A DNA stretch of 64,000 bases from JAVVHH01 sp964657565 (GTDB taxonomy: Bacteria; Pseudomonadota; Alphaproteobacteria; Acetobacterales; Acetobacteraceae): contig CAZZVQ010000013.1 in the NCBI GenBank assembly GCA_964657565.1, positions 10,180 through 74,179 of the forward strand, in the 5' to 3' direction. Positions within the stretch are counted from its first letter, which is position 1. The number at the start of each line of letters is the position of its first letter. Positions 49,860 through 59,360 of this stretch are shown in pieces. The notes below the pieces were generated by a model. That model was not told the DNA's origin. It did not search any database and saw nothing but the letters and a program-made list of their open reading frames with translations. Made by a program: the position numbers and the translations under genes.

Positions 49860-49909
49860 GTAGGGTGGGCTTTAGCCCACCGGGTCTGGTGGGCTAAAGC
49901 CCACCCTAC
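49860..49909. repeat. 22-base perfect inverted repeat (REP-like) after tRNA-Pro
   Basis: The arm at 49860-49881 (GTAGGGTGGGCTTTAGCCCA then CC) is the perfect reverse complement of 49888-49909, with the 6-base loop GGGTCT. Each arm is itself a partial palindrome. It lies four bases before the convergent ispDF stop. The GTAGGGTGGGC...GCCCACC core is shared with 13733-13757 and 14130-14150 in this window. Confidence 0.85.
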
Positions 49910-49912
49910 GAG

Positions 49913-51049
49913 TCATGCTGGCATAAGCAGCATGACCGCCGCTTGGGCCGCGATACCCTCGCCGCGGCCGGCGAACCCCAACCGCTCCGTCGTCGTTGCC
50001 TTGACCGAGATGCGGCCGGGGTCGACATCCAGCAATTCCGCGAGGCGGGCCATCATCGCCGGTGCATGCGGCGTGATCTTCGGGCGTTCGCAGATCAGGG
50101 TCACGTCGGCATTGGTGAGCCGGCCGCCGCGAGCGGCGATGCGCTCGGCCGCGTGACGCAGGAAGCGGGCGCTGTCGGCGTCCTTCCAGGTCGCTTCGCT
50201 CGGCGGGAAATGGCGGCCGATGTCGCCCTCGGCGAGCGCGCCGTAGATCGCGTCGCATAGGGCGTGGATACCGACATCGGCGTCCGAGTGGCCGGACAGG
50301 CCCTTTTCGTGCGGAACTTCGAGGCCGCAGAGAATGAGTTTGCGGCCGGCTTCGAGCACGTGGACGTCGAATCCGGTGCCGATGCGCGGTTCGAGAGTGG
50401 GGGCTAGAATGCGCGCCATGCGAACGGCGTCCTCCGCATAGGTGATTTTGATGTTGTCGTCGTGACCCGGCACCAGCGCGACCGGCAGGCCGGCCCGCTC
50501 GAACAAGGCGGCGTCGTCGGTGGCGCCGGCATCGCCGGCATGCTGCCGGTGCAGGTCGAGGATGGTGGCGAAGCGGAAGGCCTGGGGCGTCTGCGCCCGG
50601 TGCAGGCCGTCGCGTGAGACCGTCGCGGTGATCATTCCGTCGGCGCCGCGCTTGAGCGTGTCGGCAACCGGGATGGCGGGGATGGCGCCCTCGCACCGGG
50701 TCAAGGCGTCCAGCAGGGCAGGGATGGTGTCGGCGGGCAGAAAGGGCCGGGCGGCGTCGTGGATCAGCACGATGTCCGGCTGGAGCGGCGCGAGCGCTTC
50801 TAGCCCGGCGCGCACGCTGTCCTGCCGCGTGGCGCCGCCGGCAACCACCGGCAGGTGGTCCAAACCCGCCAGCGTCTCAGTCAAGGCGTTGACGTCGCCG
50901 ACGGGTTGCAAAAATGCCACATGTGGCACCAGACGTTCCGCCGCCCAGCGGGCGACTGGCTTGCCGGCACAATTGAAATATTGTTTCGGGCGGTCCGTTC
51001 CGAACCGTTGACCGGAACCGGCCGCCACCAGGATCGCCGCAATACGCAT
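49913..51049 (-). CDS. ispDF: bifunctional IspD/IspF isoprenoid enzyme
   Basis: Fusion of MEP cytidylyltransferase (IspD) and MECDP synthase (IspF), acting at two steps of the MEP isoprenoid pathway. It has 378 residues from ATG 51049. IspD: AAILVAAGSGQRFGTDRPKQ, VLIHDAARPF; IspF from ~residue 225: RIGTGFDVHVLEAGRKLILC, GLSGHSDADVGIHALCDAI and ISVKATTTERLGFAGRGEG. The fusion is frequent in alphaproteobacteria. The native IspE enzyme is not in the window. Confidence 0.97.
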   Translation of the reverse strand: MRIAAILVAAGSGQRFGTDRPKQYFNCAGKPVARWAAERLVPHVAFLQPVGDVNALTETLAGLDHLPVVAGGATRQDSVRAGLEALAPLQPDIVLIHDAARPFLPADTIPALLDALTRCEGAIPAIPVADTLKRGADGMITATVSRDGLHRAQTPQAFRFATILDLHRQHAGDAGATDDAALFERAGLPVALVPGHDDNIKITYAEDAVRMARILAPTLEPRIGTGFDVHVLEAGRKLILCGLEVPHEKGLSGHSDADVGIHALCDAIYGALAEGDIGRHFPPSEATWKDADSARFLRHAAERIAARGGRLTNADVTLICERPKITPHAPAMMARLAELLDVDPGRISVKATTTERLGFAGRGEGIAAQAAVMLLMPA

Positions 51050-51150
51050 GCGCGATGCAATGCTGGCCCGGTCGCGCGACGTCAACCCCGCGTCATGGAG
51101 CCCGCAGAATGTTTGCACGCCAGCAACGCACGCTCTAGTTTGCCCAAATC

Positions 51151-52224
51151 ATGGGCAACACTGATACTCGTTTAAGCGCGGAGGCGCCGGCGTTCCGACC
51201 GATCACGCTCGGCACCGGGGCGACGCGCGTCGTTATCGACCGGCCGGTGATCCTGGCGCCGATGTCGGGGGTGACCGACCTGCCGTTCCGCCGCTTGGCC
51301 AAGCGGCATGGGGCCGGGTTGGTGGTCTCCGAGATGATCGCGTCCTGGGCGATGGTGCGCGAGAACCGGACCACGCTGCGGATGGCGGAGGTCGATGGCT
51401 GCGGCGGCCCGGCCTCGGTGCAGCTCGCCGGTTGCGACCCGGCCGCCATGGCGGAGGCGGCGCGGATTGCCGTCGGCCACGGCGCCGATCTCGTCGATAT
51501 CAATTTCGGCTGCCCGGTCAAGAAAGTCGCCGTCGGCCAGAGCGCCGGCTCCGCGCTGATGCGCGACGAGGTCGCGGCGGCCCGCCTGCTGGAGGCCGTG
51601 GTGCGCGCGGTCGGCGTGCCGGTGACGCTGAAGATGCGGATGGGCTGGGACCACGCCAACCTGAACGCCCCGTCGCTGGCCCGCATCGCCGAGCAGTGCG
51701 GGATCCAGCTGGTCACGGTGCATGGCCGGACCCGGCAGCAATTCTACACCGGTAGCGCCGATTGGCGCTTCGTCGCCTCGGTCAAGGCCGCCGTCGGGAT
51801 CCCGGTGATCGTCAATGGCGACGTGCTGACGGTCGACGATGCGGCCGAAGCGATGCGGCAGTCCGGCGCGGATGGGGTGATGATCGGGCGGGGCTGCTAC
51901 GGCCGCCCCTGGTTCCCCGCCCAAGCGGCCGAGTTCCTGGCCACCGGCCACCGCATCGCGGACCCGACCCTGGCGGAACAGAAGCACATCCTGCTCGACC
52001 ATTACCGGGCGATGCTGGACCATTGCGGCCGCGAGGCCGGGATGCGCGTCGCCCGCAAGCATGTCTCCTGGTATTCCAGCGGGCTGTGGGGCTCGGCCGA
52101 GTTCCGCGCCTCGGTCAACCGCTGCGCCGATGCGGGGGCGGTGGAGACGCTGATCCATCGCTTCTACGATCCGTTGATCGAGCGTAGTCCTGCCGTCGCC
52201 TCGGCGGGGGCGTTGGCGGCTTGA
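51151..52224 (+). CDS. dusB: tRNA-dihydrouridine synthase DusB
   Basis: FMN enzyme reducing uridines in tRNA to dihydrouridine. It has 357 residues. VILAPMSGVTDLPFRRLA, VVSEMIASWAM, QLAGCDPAAMAEAA, INFGCPVKKVAVGQSAGSAL with the catalytic Cys and VTVHGRTRQQFYTGSADW match DusB. Its stop overlaps the ntrB start (TTGA), so it leads the nitrogen-regulation operon, the standard alphaproteobacterial order. Confidence 0.96.
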   Translation: MGNTDTRLSAEAPAFRPITLGTGATRVVIDRPVILAPMSGVTDLPFRRLAKRHGAGLVVSEMIASWAMVRENRTTLRMAEVDGCGGPASVQLAGCDPAAMAEAARIAVGHGADLVDINFGCPVKKVAVGQSAGSALMRDEVAAARLLEAVVRAVGVPVTLKMRMGWDHANLNAPSLARIAEQCGIQLVTVHGRTRQQFYTGSADWRFVASVKAAVGIPVIVNGDVLTVDDAAEAMRQSGADGVMIGRGCYGRPWFPAQAAEFLATGHRIADPTLAEQKHILLDHYRAMLDHCGREAGMRVARKHVSWYSSGLWGSAEFRASVNRCADAGAVETLIHRFYDPLIERSPAVASAGALAA

Positions 52225-53375
52225 AGAGCGTCGTCGCCCGCGGCCGAACGGCGCTGGTCGAGCGCCTGACGCGCCGGCCCCCGCCGATCGATTCCGTCTC
52301 CGTGCTCGGCGCCATCCCGGTCCCCGTCGTCCTGCTCGATCCGAGTGACGGCTTCCGCTACGCCAACCAGGCGGCGGAGCAATTCTTCGGCCTGTCGATG
52401 ATGCAGCTCGCCCAACTCACGCTGCGCGCATTGCTGCCGACCGATAACCCCTTGTTCCACATCATCGCCCAGGTGCGGGCGACCGAGCAGACGATCTCCG
52501 ACTACGATCTCCACCTGGAGAGTCCGCGCCTGAAGAAGCGGCACATCAGCGTCTCCGTCACCAGCCTGCCGGAGGAGGCCGGCTGCGTGCTGCTGACGTT
52601 GCAGGACGCGTCGGCAGCCCGGGCGCTCGACCGGCAGATCGCCTATCGCGGCGCCGCGCGCAGCGTCAGCGGCATGGCGGCGATCCTGGCGCACGAGGTC
52701 AAGAACCCGCTCTCCGGCATCCGCGGTGCGGCGCAGCTGCTGGAGCCGAACGTGATGCCGGCGGACCGCGAGTTGACGGACCTGATCCGCGACGAGGCCG
52801 ACCGTATCCGCGAGCTGGTCGACCGGATGGAGGTGTTCGGCGAAGAGTCGGTGGAACGGCGGCCGGTGAACATCCATCGCGTGCTCGAGCATGTGCGGCG
52901 CCTCGCGCAGAGTGGCGTCGCGACCGGAATGCGGATCACCGAGAACTACGACCCGTCGCTGCCGCCGGTCTGGGCCAACCGCGACCAACTGGTCCAGGTG
53001 TTGTTCAATCTGGTCAAGAACGCCGCCGAAGCCATCGAGGGCCAGCGTGACGGGCGCGAGCGGGCCGAGATCACGCTGTCGACCGCCTATCAACACGGCA
53101 TGCGGCTGGCGATCGCGGGCAGTTCGGAGCGCATCCACTTGCCGCTGGTCGTGAGCGTGCGCGACAACGGGCCGGGGATCTCGGACGATATCCGGCCCCA
53201 TCTGTTCGAGGCGTTCGTCACGAGCAAGTCGAGCGGAAGTGGTCTAGGACTTGCACTCGTCGCCAAGATCGTGGGCGACCACGGCGGGCTGATCGAGGTC
53301 GATAGCCGTCCGGGCCGAACCGAATTCCGCCTCTGCCTGCCGGTCATGACCGAGTCGGATGGCGAGGGTCAATGA
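52221..53375 (+). CDS. ntrB: nitrogen regulation sensor kinase NtrB
   Basis: Soluble histidine kinase/phosphatase for NtrC under PII control, 384 residues from the TTG at 52221. The PAS-like domain (~residues 25-130) is followed by the H box ILAHEVKNPLSGIRGAAQLL (phospho-His ~ residue 160), the N box LFNLVKNAAEAIEG and the G boxes VSVRDNGPGISDD and SSGSGLGLALVAKIVGDHGG. Translation is probably coupled to dusB. Confidence 0.96.
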   Translation: MKSVVARGRTALVERLTRRPPPIDSVSVLGAIPVPVVLLDPSDGFRYANQAAEQFFGLSMMQLAQLTLRALLPTDNPLFHIIAQVRATEQTISDYDLHLESPRLKKRHISVSVTSLPEEAGCVLLTLQDASAARALDRQIAYRGAARSVSGMAAILAHEVKNPLSGIRGAAQLLEPNVMPADRELTDLIRDEADRIRELVDRMEVFGEESVERRPVNIHRVLEHVRRLAQSGVATGMRITENYDPSLPPVWANRDQLVQVLFNLVKNAAEAIEGQRDGRERAEITLSTAYQHGMRLAIAGSSERIHLPLVVSVRDNGPGISDDIRPHLFEAFVTSKSSGSGLGLALVAKIVGDHGGLIEVDSRPGRTEFRLCLPVMTESDGEGQ

Positions 53376-53385
53376 AAGCATTGCT

Positions 53386-54837
53386 ATGACGTTGCCCACC
53401 GTCTTGGTCGCCGATGACGACCGCTCCATCCGCACGGTGCTGACGCAAGCGCTCGGGCGCTCCGGCTACCAGGTGCGCTGCACCGGCAATGCCGCCACCT
53501 TGTGGCGATGGGTGGAGGACGGCGAGGGCGATCTCGTCATCACCGACGTGGTGATGCCGGACGAGAACGGACTGGACCTGATCCCGCGGATCAAGCGGAT
53601 CCGGCCGGATCTGCGCGTGGTGGTGATGAGCGCGCAGTCGACGCTGATGACGGCGGTCAAGGCGGCCCAGCGCGGCGCCTTCGAATATCTGCCCAAACCG
53701 TTCGATCTAAAGGAATTGCTGTCCGTCGTCGGCCGCGCCTTGGCCGCGCCGCCGAAGCAGGAGCCCAGCGGGGTCGCCGAGCCCACCGACAGCGAGGAGC
53801 GCCTGCCGCTGATCGGCCGTTCCGTGGCCATGCAGGAGATTTACCGCAGCATCGCCCGGCTCACGACCACCGACCTGACCGTCATGGTCAACGGTGAATC
53901 CGGCACCGGCAAGGAGCTGGTCGCCCGCGCGCTGCACGATTACGGGCGCCGCCGCAGCGGCCCGTTCGTGGCCATCAACATGGCCGCCATCCCGCGCGAG
54001 CTGATCGAGAGCGAGCTGTTCGGGCACGAGCGCGGCGCCTTCACCGGCGCGCTCAACCGGGCGCAGGGCCGCTTCGAGCAGGCGGCCGGCGGCACGTTGT
54101 TCCTCGACGAGATCGGCGACATGCCCGCCGAAGCGCAGACCCGGCTGCTGCGGGTGCTGCAGGAGGGGGAGTTCACCACCGTCGGCGGCCGCCAGCCGAT
54201 CCGCGCCAACGTCCGCATCGTGGCGGCGACCCATCGCGATCTGCGCCAAGCCATCCGGTCCGGGCAGTTCCGCGAGGATCTGTTCTATCGGCTCAATGTG
54301 GTGCCGATCCGGCTGCCGCCGTTGCGCGAGCGGCTGGAGGACATCCAAGTACTGGCCCGCCACTTCCTCGACCGGGCCCGCGAGAGCGGCCTGCCGCAAA
54401 AATCGCTCGACCAGTCGGCCATCGAGCGGCTGCGGCAGCATCGCTGGCCCGGCAACGTCCGCGAGCTCGAGAACCTGATGCGCCGGCTGGCCGCGCTGTA
54501 TCCGCAGGAGACGATCAACGCCGACGTCATCGCCGCCGAACTGCAGGAGAGCGGCGATGTGGCCGAGGCGCCGGCCTCGAGCGGCGGGCCGGAACCGCTG
54601 GCCATCGCGGTCGAGCGGCACATACGCCAATTCCTGGCCGCCAGCCGCGACGGGATGCCGATGCGCGACATCTACGACCGGGTCATCGCCGAGGTCGAGC
54701 GGCCGCTGATCCAGATGACGCTGTCGGCCACGCGCGGCAACCAGATCAAGGCCGCCGCGATGCTGGGATTGAACCGCAACACCCTGCGCAAGAAGATCCG
54801 GGACCTCGACATCCCGGTGGTGCGCGGCATCGGGTAA
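53386..54837 (+). CDS. ntrC: nitrogen regulation response regulator NtrC
   Basis: Sigma-54 enhancer-binding activator of nitrogen genes, 483 residues. The receiver domain has VLVADDDRSIRTVL and the phospho-Asp in LVITDVVMPDENGLDLIP; the AAA+ domain has Walker A NGESGTGKELVARALH, the sigma-54 contact loop GAFTGALNRAQGRF and Walker B GTLFLDEIGDMP; a Fis-type helix-turn-helix ends it (IKAAAMLGLNRNTLRKKIR). ATG 53386 gives the natural N-terminus (MTLPTVLVADDD). Confidence 0.97.
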   Translation: MTLPTVLVADDDRSIRTVLTQALGRSGYQVRCTGNAATLWRWVEDGEGDLVITDVVMPDENGLDLIPRIKRIRPDLRVVVMSAQSTLMTAVKAAQRGAFEYLPKPFDLKELLSVVGRALAAPPKQEPSGVAEPTDSEERLPLIGRSVAMQEIYRSIARLTTTDLTVMVNGESGTGKELVARALHDYGRRRSGPFVAINMAAIPRELIESELFGHERGAFTGALNRAQGRFEQAAGGTLFLDEIGDMPAEAQTRLLRVLQEGEFTTVGGRQPIRANVRIVAATHRDLRQAIRSGQFREDLFYRLNVVPIRLPPLRERLEDIQVLARHFLDRARESGLPQKSLDQSAIERLRQHRWPGNVRELENLMRRLAALYPQETINADVIAAELQESGDVAEAPASSGGPEPLAIAVERHIRQFLAASRDGMPMRDIYDRVIAEVERPLIQMTLSATRGNQIKAAAMLGLNRNTLRKKIRDLDIPVVRGIG

Positions 54838-54846
54838 CGCCCCGTC

Positions 54847-57069
54847 ATGAACGCTGCCAACAAAATCGCCCAATTACGGCCGGAGACGGTGGGACGGCGG
54901 TGGGCCGACGTCCTCCTCGGCAAGGTCGTCACGCTGGTGCTCGCCTCGATCGCGCTCGTGCTCGGGATCGCGACGTTCGTGCTGCTCTCGGGCGGCATGC
55001 GGCTGCAAGTGACGCAGAACGCGTTGCTGGCGATGGTGCTCGCCAACCTGGTGGTGCTGCTGTTGCTGGGCGCGGTGCTGGCGGGGCGGGTGACGCGGGT
55101 CTGGGTCGAGCGGCGGCGCGGCTCGGCCGGGTCGCGGCTGCATGTGCGGCTGGTGATGCTGTTCAGCGTGGTGGCCGTCACGCCGACGATCCTGGTCGCG
55201 CTGTTCGCGACGGCGTTCTTCACGCTCGGGATCCAGGCCTGGTTCAACGACCGGGTGCGCACGGCCTTGAACGAGGGGCTGGAGGCCAGCCGCGGCTACC
55301 TCGAGGAGCACCGCAACAACATCCGCACCGACGCGCTGGGCATGGCCAACGATCTCAGCCGGGCCGGTGCGATGCTGGCCAACGATCCCTACGCCTTCGC
55401 CCAGGTGCTGCAGACCCAGACCGTGCTGCGCGGCCTGACCGAGGCGGTCATCTTCGAGCCGGTGACCGGGCAGGTGGTCGCCGGGATCGGGGCGATGGAG
55501 GGGCTCGGCGTGCAGCCGGCGCCGCAGAGCGCGATCGAACAGGCCCGCAGCGGCGAGGTGGCCGTGCTGGGGTCGCCGGACGACAACCGCGTCCTGGCCG
55601 TGGTGCAGCTCAACTCGACGCCGCCGCTGATGCTGCAGATCGGCCGGCCGGTGGACCAGGACATCCTGAACCACATGGTCCGCACCGAGCAGGCGGTGGC
55701 CGAATACAGACGGCTCGACGAGAACCGGACCAAGCTGCAGATCACCTTCGCGCTGATCTTCGTGCTGGTGGCGGTGTTGGTGCTGATGGCCGCCGTGCTG
55801 ATCGGGCTGGTGTTCGCCAACCAGATCGCGCGCCCGATCGGCGGGCTGATCCGCGCCGCCGAGCGGGTCCGCGGCGGCGACCTCACGGTGCGGGTGCCGG
55901 AAACCGAGAGCGACGACGAGGTGGCCGGCCTGTCCCGCGCGTTCAACCGCATGACGGGGCAATTGGGCTCGCAGCGGAGCGAGCTGATGGACGCGTACAG
56001 CCAGATCGACGAGCGGCGGCGCTTCACCGAGACGGTGCTGGCGGGCGTGTCGGCGGGGGTGATCGGGCTCGACGTGCAGGGCAGGGTGGAGCTGCCGAAC
56101 CGGGCCGCGAGCGAGCTGCTGGGGACCGACCTGATCAACGCGATCGGCGCGCCGCTGAGCGAGACGGTGCCGCAATTCGCGCCGTTGCTGGCCACCGTGG
56201 CCGAACATCCGGAGCGGGCGCATACGGCGGAGGTCGAGCTCGGTCCGGCGCAGCGCCGCCGCACACTTTTGGTGCGGGTCGGCACCGACCTGCGCGGCGG
56301 ACGGCCGGATGGCTATGTGGTGACGTTCGACGACATCACCGAGCTGCAATCGGCGCAGCGCAAGGCGGCGTGGTCGGACGTGGCGCGGCGGATCGCGCAC
56401 GAGATCAAGAACCCGCTGACCCCGATCCAGCTCAGCGCCGAACGGCTCAAGCGGCGCTTTACCAAGGAGATCAAGTCTGACCCGGAGACCTTCGCGCAAT
56501 GCGCCGACACGATCGTGCGCCATGTCGGCGACATCGGGCGGATGGTCGACGAGTTCTCGGCTTTCGCGCGCATGCCGCAGCCGGTGCTCAAGCCGGACGA
56601 CGTGGGCCGGGTCGCGCGCGAGGCGCTGATCCTGCAACGCAGCGCGCGGCCGGAGATCGAATGGGTGACCGACATCCCCGAGCGCGGCCCGACCGGCTCG
56701 TGCGACCGGCGGCTGTTGGGGCAGGCGCTGACCAACCTGCTGCAGAACGCGGCCGACTCGGTGGCGATGCGGGCGCGCGACGGCGGCGGCAAGATCGGCC
56801 GCATCGACGTCGTGGTGCACACGAGCGATACCATGGTGCTGATCGACGTGCTCGATGACGGGATCGGGCTGCCGCAGGCGGATCGGGCGCGGCTGACGGA
56901 GCCGTATGTGACGCATAAGCCCAAGGGCACCGGGCTGGGTCTCGCCATCGTCAAGAAAATTATGGAGGACCATGGCGGGCGTTTGGACCTGGACGACCGG
57001 CCCGATGGCCCGGGCGCCGTCGCGACCCTGGCGCTGCCGCTGATTGTGCCGCACCCGGTTCCGGCTTAG
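54847..57069 (+). CDS. ntrY: nitrogen regulation membrane sensor kinase NtrY
   Basis: Membrane histidine kinase of the NtrYX system, linked to nitrogen, redox or envelope signals. It has 740 residues: three hydrophobic segments in the first ~130 residues, a periplasmic sensor region, a further helix near residues 300-325, a HAMP domain (IARPIGGLIRAAERVRGGD), a PAS domain and the kinase core with HEIKNPLTPIQLSAERL, LTNLLQNAADSVAM, LDDGIGLP and HKPKGTGLGLAIVKKI. Nine bases after ntrC and 11 before ntrX. Confidence 0.96.
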   Translation: MNAANKIAQLRPETVGRRWADVLLGKVVTLVLASIALVLGIATFVLLSGGMRLQVTQNALLAMVLANLVVLLLLGAVLAGRVTRVWVERRRGSAGSRLHVRLVMLFSVVAVTPTILVALFATAFFTLGIQAWFNDRVRTALNEGLEASRGYLEEHRNNIRTDALGMANDLSRAGAMLANDPYAFAQVLQTQTVLRGLTEAVIFEPVTGQVVAGIGAMEGLGVQPAPQSAIEQARSGEVAVLGSPDDNRVLAVVQLNSTPPLMLQIGRPVDQDILNHMVRTEQAVAEYRRLDENRTKLQITFALIFVLVAVLVLMAAVLIGLVFANQIARPIGGLIRAAERVRGGDLTVRVPETESDDEVAGLSRAFNRMTGQLGSQRSELMDAYSQIDERRRFTETVLAGVSAGVIGLDVQGRVELPNRAASELLGTDLINAIGAPLSETVPQFAPLLATVAEHPERAHTAEVELGPAQRRRTLLVRVGTDLRGGRPDGYVVTFDDITELQSAQRKAAWSDVARRIAHEIKNPLTPIQLSAERLKRRFTKEIKSDPETFAQCADTIVRHVGDIGRMVDEFSAFARMPQPVLKPDDVGRVAREALILQRSARPEIEWVTDIPERGPTGSCDRRLLGQALTNLLQNAADSVAMRARDGGGKIGRIDVVVHTSDTMVLIDVLDDGIGLPQADRARLTEPYVTHKPKGTGLGLAIVKKIMEDHGGRLDLDDRPDGPGAVATLALPLIVPHPVPA

Positions 57070-57080
57070 AGACCGGGCCA

Positions 57081-58478
57081 ATGGCCCAGGAAATCCTCAT
57101 CGTAGACGACGAGCCCGATATCCGCATGTTGATCCACGGCGTGCTCGAGGATGAAGGCTACGCGGTTCGCCAGGCCGGCGACTCCGACGGCGCGATCGCC
57201 GCCTTCCGGCACCGGCGACCCTCGCTGGTCATCCTCGACGTATGGCTGCAGGGGTCGCGCCTCGACGGGCTCGGCATCCTCAACGTGCTGAATTCGGAAG
57301 AGCCGCATGTGCCGGTGGTGATGATCTCCGGCCACGGCACGATCGAGACCGCGGTGACGGCGATCCAGCACGGGGCCTACGATTTCATCGAGAAGCCGTT
57401 CAAGTCGGACCGGCTGCTGCTGATCGTGCGGCGGGCGCTCGAGGCGGCGCGGCTGTCGCGCGAGAACGCCGAGTTGCGGCTGCGGGCGGGGGCGGAGTCG
57501 GAGCTGACCGGGCAGAGTGGCGCCATCACGCAGTTGCGCGCGGCGGTCGAGCGGGTAGCGCCGACCGGGTCGCGGGTGCTGATCAGCGGGCCCGCCGGGT
57601 CGGGCAAGGAAGTGGCGGCGCGCATGGTGCATCAGCGCTCGCGCCGGGCGGACGGGCCGTTCGTGGTGCTGAACTGCGCGACGCTGAACCCGGGGCGGTT
57701 CGAGGAGGAACTGTTCGGCGTCGAGGCAGGGTCCGACGCGTCGGCGACGCCCCGGCGGGCGGGCGTGCTGGAGCGCGCCCACGGGGGCACCCTGCTGCTC
57801 GACGAGGTGTCCGACATGCCGCTGGAGACACAGGGCAAGATCGTGCGCGCGTTGCAGGACCAGACGTTCGAGCGGCTCGGCGGTGCGACCCGGGTGAAGG
57901 TGGACGTCCGGGTGCTGGCCACCAGCAACCGCGATCTGCAGGCCGAGATCGCCGGCGGCCGGTTCCGCGAGGATCTGTATTACCGGCTGGCCGTGGTGCC
58001 GGTGCGGATGCCGAGCTTGAAGGAGCGGCGCGAGGACGTGCCGGAACTGGCGCGGCACTTCATCGAGCGGTCGGCGGAGAATTCCGGCATTCCGAGCCGC
58101 GACCTTTCCACCGACGCGCTGACGGCGCTGCAGGCGTACGATTGGCCCGGCAACGTGCGGCAACTGCGCAATCTGATGGACTGGCTGTTGATCATGGCGC
58201 CCGGCGGGGCCGGCGATCCGATCCGCGCCGAGATGCTGCCGGCCGAGGTCAGCCAGGGGGCGCCGTCGCTGCTCAATTTCGATCCGTCGGCCGATCTGAT
58301 GTCGCTGCCGTTGCGCGAGGCGCGGGATCTGTTCGAGACGCAGTATCTGCAGGCGCAACTGTTGCGGTTCGGCGGTAATATCAGCCGGACGGCTGGCTTC
58401 GTCGGCATGGAGCGCAGCGCGCTGCACCGCAAGCTGAAGCAGCTCGGGGTCAACTCGGACGATCGGAACGCGACATGA
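57081..58478 (+). CDS. ntrX: response regulator NtrX (AAA+ without the sigma-54 loop motif)
   Basis: Partner of NtrY, 465 residues. Receiver: ILIVDDEPDIRMLIHG and VILDVWLQGSRLDGLG; AAA+ domain: SGPAGSGKEVAARMVHQ and GGTLLLDEVSDMPLE; C-terminal Fis-like HTH: NISRTAGFVGMERSALHRK. Where NtrC has GAFTGA, NtrX reads GVEAGSDASATPRRAGVLE, so it probably does not activate sigma-54 polymerase in the usual way; this is a known feature of NtrX proteins. Its stop overlaps the aminotransferase start (ATGA). Confidence 0.96.
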   Translation: MAQEILIVDDEPDIRMLIHGVLEDEGYAVRQAGDSDGAIAAFRHRRPSLVILDVWLQGSRLDGLGILNVLNSEEPHVPVVMISGHGTIETAVTAIQHGAYDFIEKPFKSDRLLLIVRRALEAARLSRENAELRLRAGAESELTGQSGAITQLRAAVERVAPTGSRVLISGPAGSGKEVAARMVHQRSRRADGPFVVLNCATLNPGRFEEELFGVEAGSDASATPRRAGVLERAHGGTLLLDEVSDMPLETQGKIVRALQDQTFERLGGATRVKVDVRVLATSNRDLQAEIAGGRFREDLYYRLAVVPVRMPSLKERREDVPELARHFIERSAENSGIPSRDLSTDALTALQAYDWPGNVRQLRNLMDWLLIMAPGGAGDPIRAEMLPAEVSQGAPSLLNFDPSADLMSLPLREARDLFETQYLQAQLLRFGGNISRTAGFVGMERSALHRKLKQLGVNSDDRNAT

Positions 58479-59344
58479 GTCGAATTGCTTACGTCAACGG
58501 CGCCTATGTCCCGCAGCGCGAGGCGAGCGTGAACGTCGAGGATCGCGGCTACCAGTTCGCCGACGGGATCTATGAAGTCGTCTACGTCCTGAACGGGCGG
58601 CTGGTCGACGAGAAGCTGCATCTGGACCGGCTGGAGCGCTCGCTGCGTGAGATCCGCATCGCCATGCCGATGAGCCGGCTGGCGCTGGTCAATGTGTTGC
58701 TCGAGGTCAGCCGGCAGAACCGGATCAGCGAGGGGCTGATCTACATGCAGGTCACGCGCGGCGTGGCGCGGCGCGACCACGCGTTCCCGAAGCACCCGAT
58801 CAAGCCGGCCATCGTGGTGACGGCCCGGCGGACGCCGCCCTATCCGCGCGACGTCGCGGCGTGGGCCACGACGGCGATCACGCATCCGGATCAGCGCTGG
58901 GCCCGGTGCGACATCAAATCGGTGGCCTTGCTGCCGAACGTGCTGGCCAAGCAGGCGGCGCGCGAGCAGGGGGCGGCCGAGGCGCTGCTGATCGATGGCG
59001 ACGGGCTGGTCACCGAGGGAGCGTCGACGAGCGCCTGGATCGTCGACGCGGACGGCGTGCTGCGGACCCGGCCATTGGGTCACTCGATCCTGCCGGGCTG
59101 CACGCGGGCCGCGCTGATCACGCTGCTGGCCGAGGAGGGCATCACCTTCGAGGAGCGCGCCTTCACCGAAGCCGAGTTGCGCCGCGCGCGCGAGGTGTTC
59201 ATGACGAGCGCCACCAGCTTCGTCCGCCCGATCACCCAGCTCGACGGCGCCGCCGTCGGCGATGGCACGCCCGGTCCGGTCACGCGGCGCCTATTCGCCA
59301 TCTTCGCGCGCCACGCCCAGGGTAGCCTCGCCAACGCGGCGTAA
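58475..59344 (+). CDS. dat: D-amino-acid transaminase (class IV PLP aminotransferase)
   Basis: Interconverts D-alanine, D-glutamate and related D-amino acids, feeding peptidoglycan. The 289-residue protein has GAYVPQREASVNVEDRGYQF, DGIYEVVYVLNGRL, the PLP-lysine segment RCDIKSVALLPNVLAKQAA and TEGASTSAWIVDADGVL. It is coupled to ntrX; the placement after ntrYX is what I recall from Acetobacteraceae. A palindromic repeat follows. Confidence 0.92.
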   Translation: MSRIAYVNGAYVPQREASVNVEDRGYQFADGIYEVVYVLNGRLVDEKLHLDRLERSLREIRIAMPMSRLALVNVLLEVSRQNRISEGLIYMQVTRGVARRDHAFPKHPIKPAIVVTARRTPPYPRDVAAWATTAITHPDQRWARCDIKSVALLPNVLAKQAAREQGAAEALLIDGDGLVTEGASTSAWIVDADGVLRTRPLGHSILPGCTRAALITLLAEEGITFEERAFTEAELRRAREVFMTSATSFVRPITQLDGAAVGDGTPGPVTRRLFAIFARHAQGSLANAA

Positions 59345-59360
59345 GGTGCACCCCGCTCAC

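Noticed and set aside
54874..57081. Minus-strand open frame of 735 codons opposite ntrY
   Set aside because: Arg/His/Gln-rich shadow of ntrY, without any family motif.
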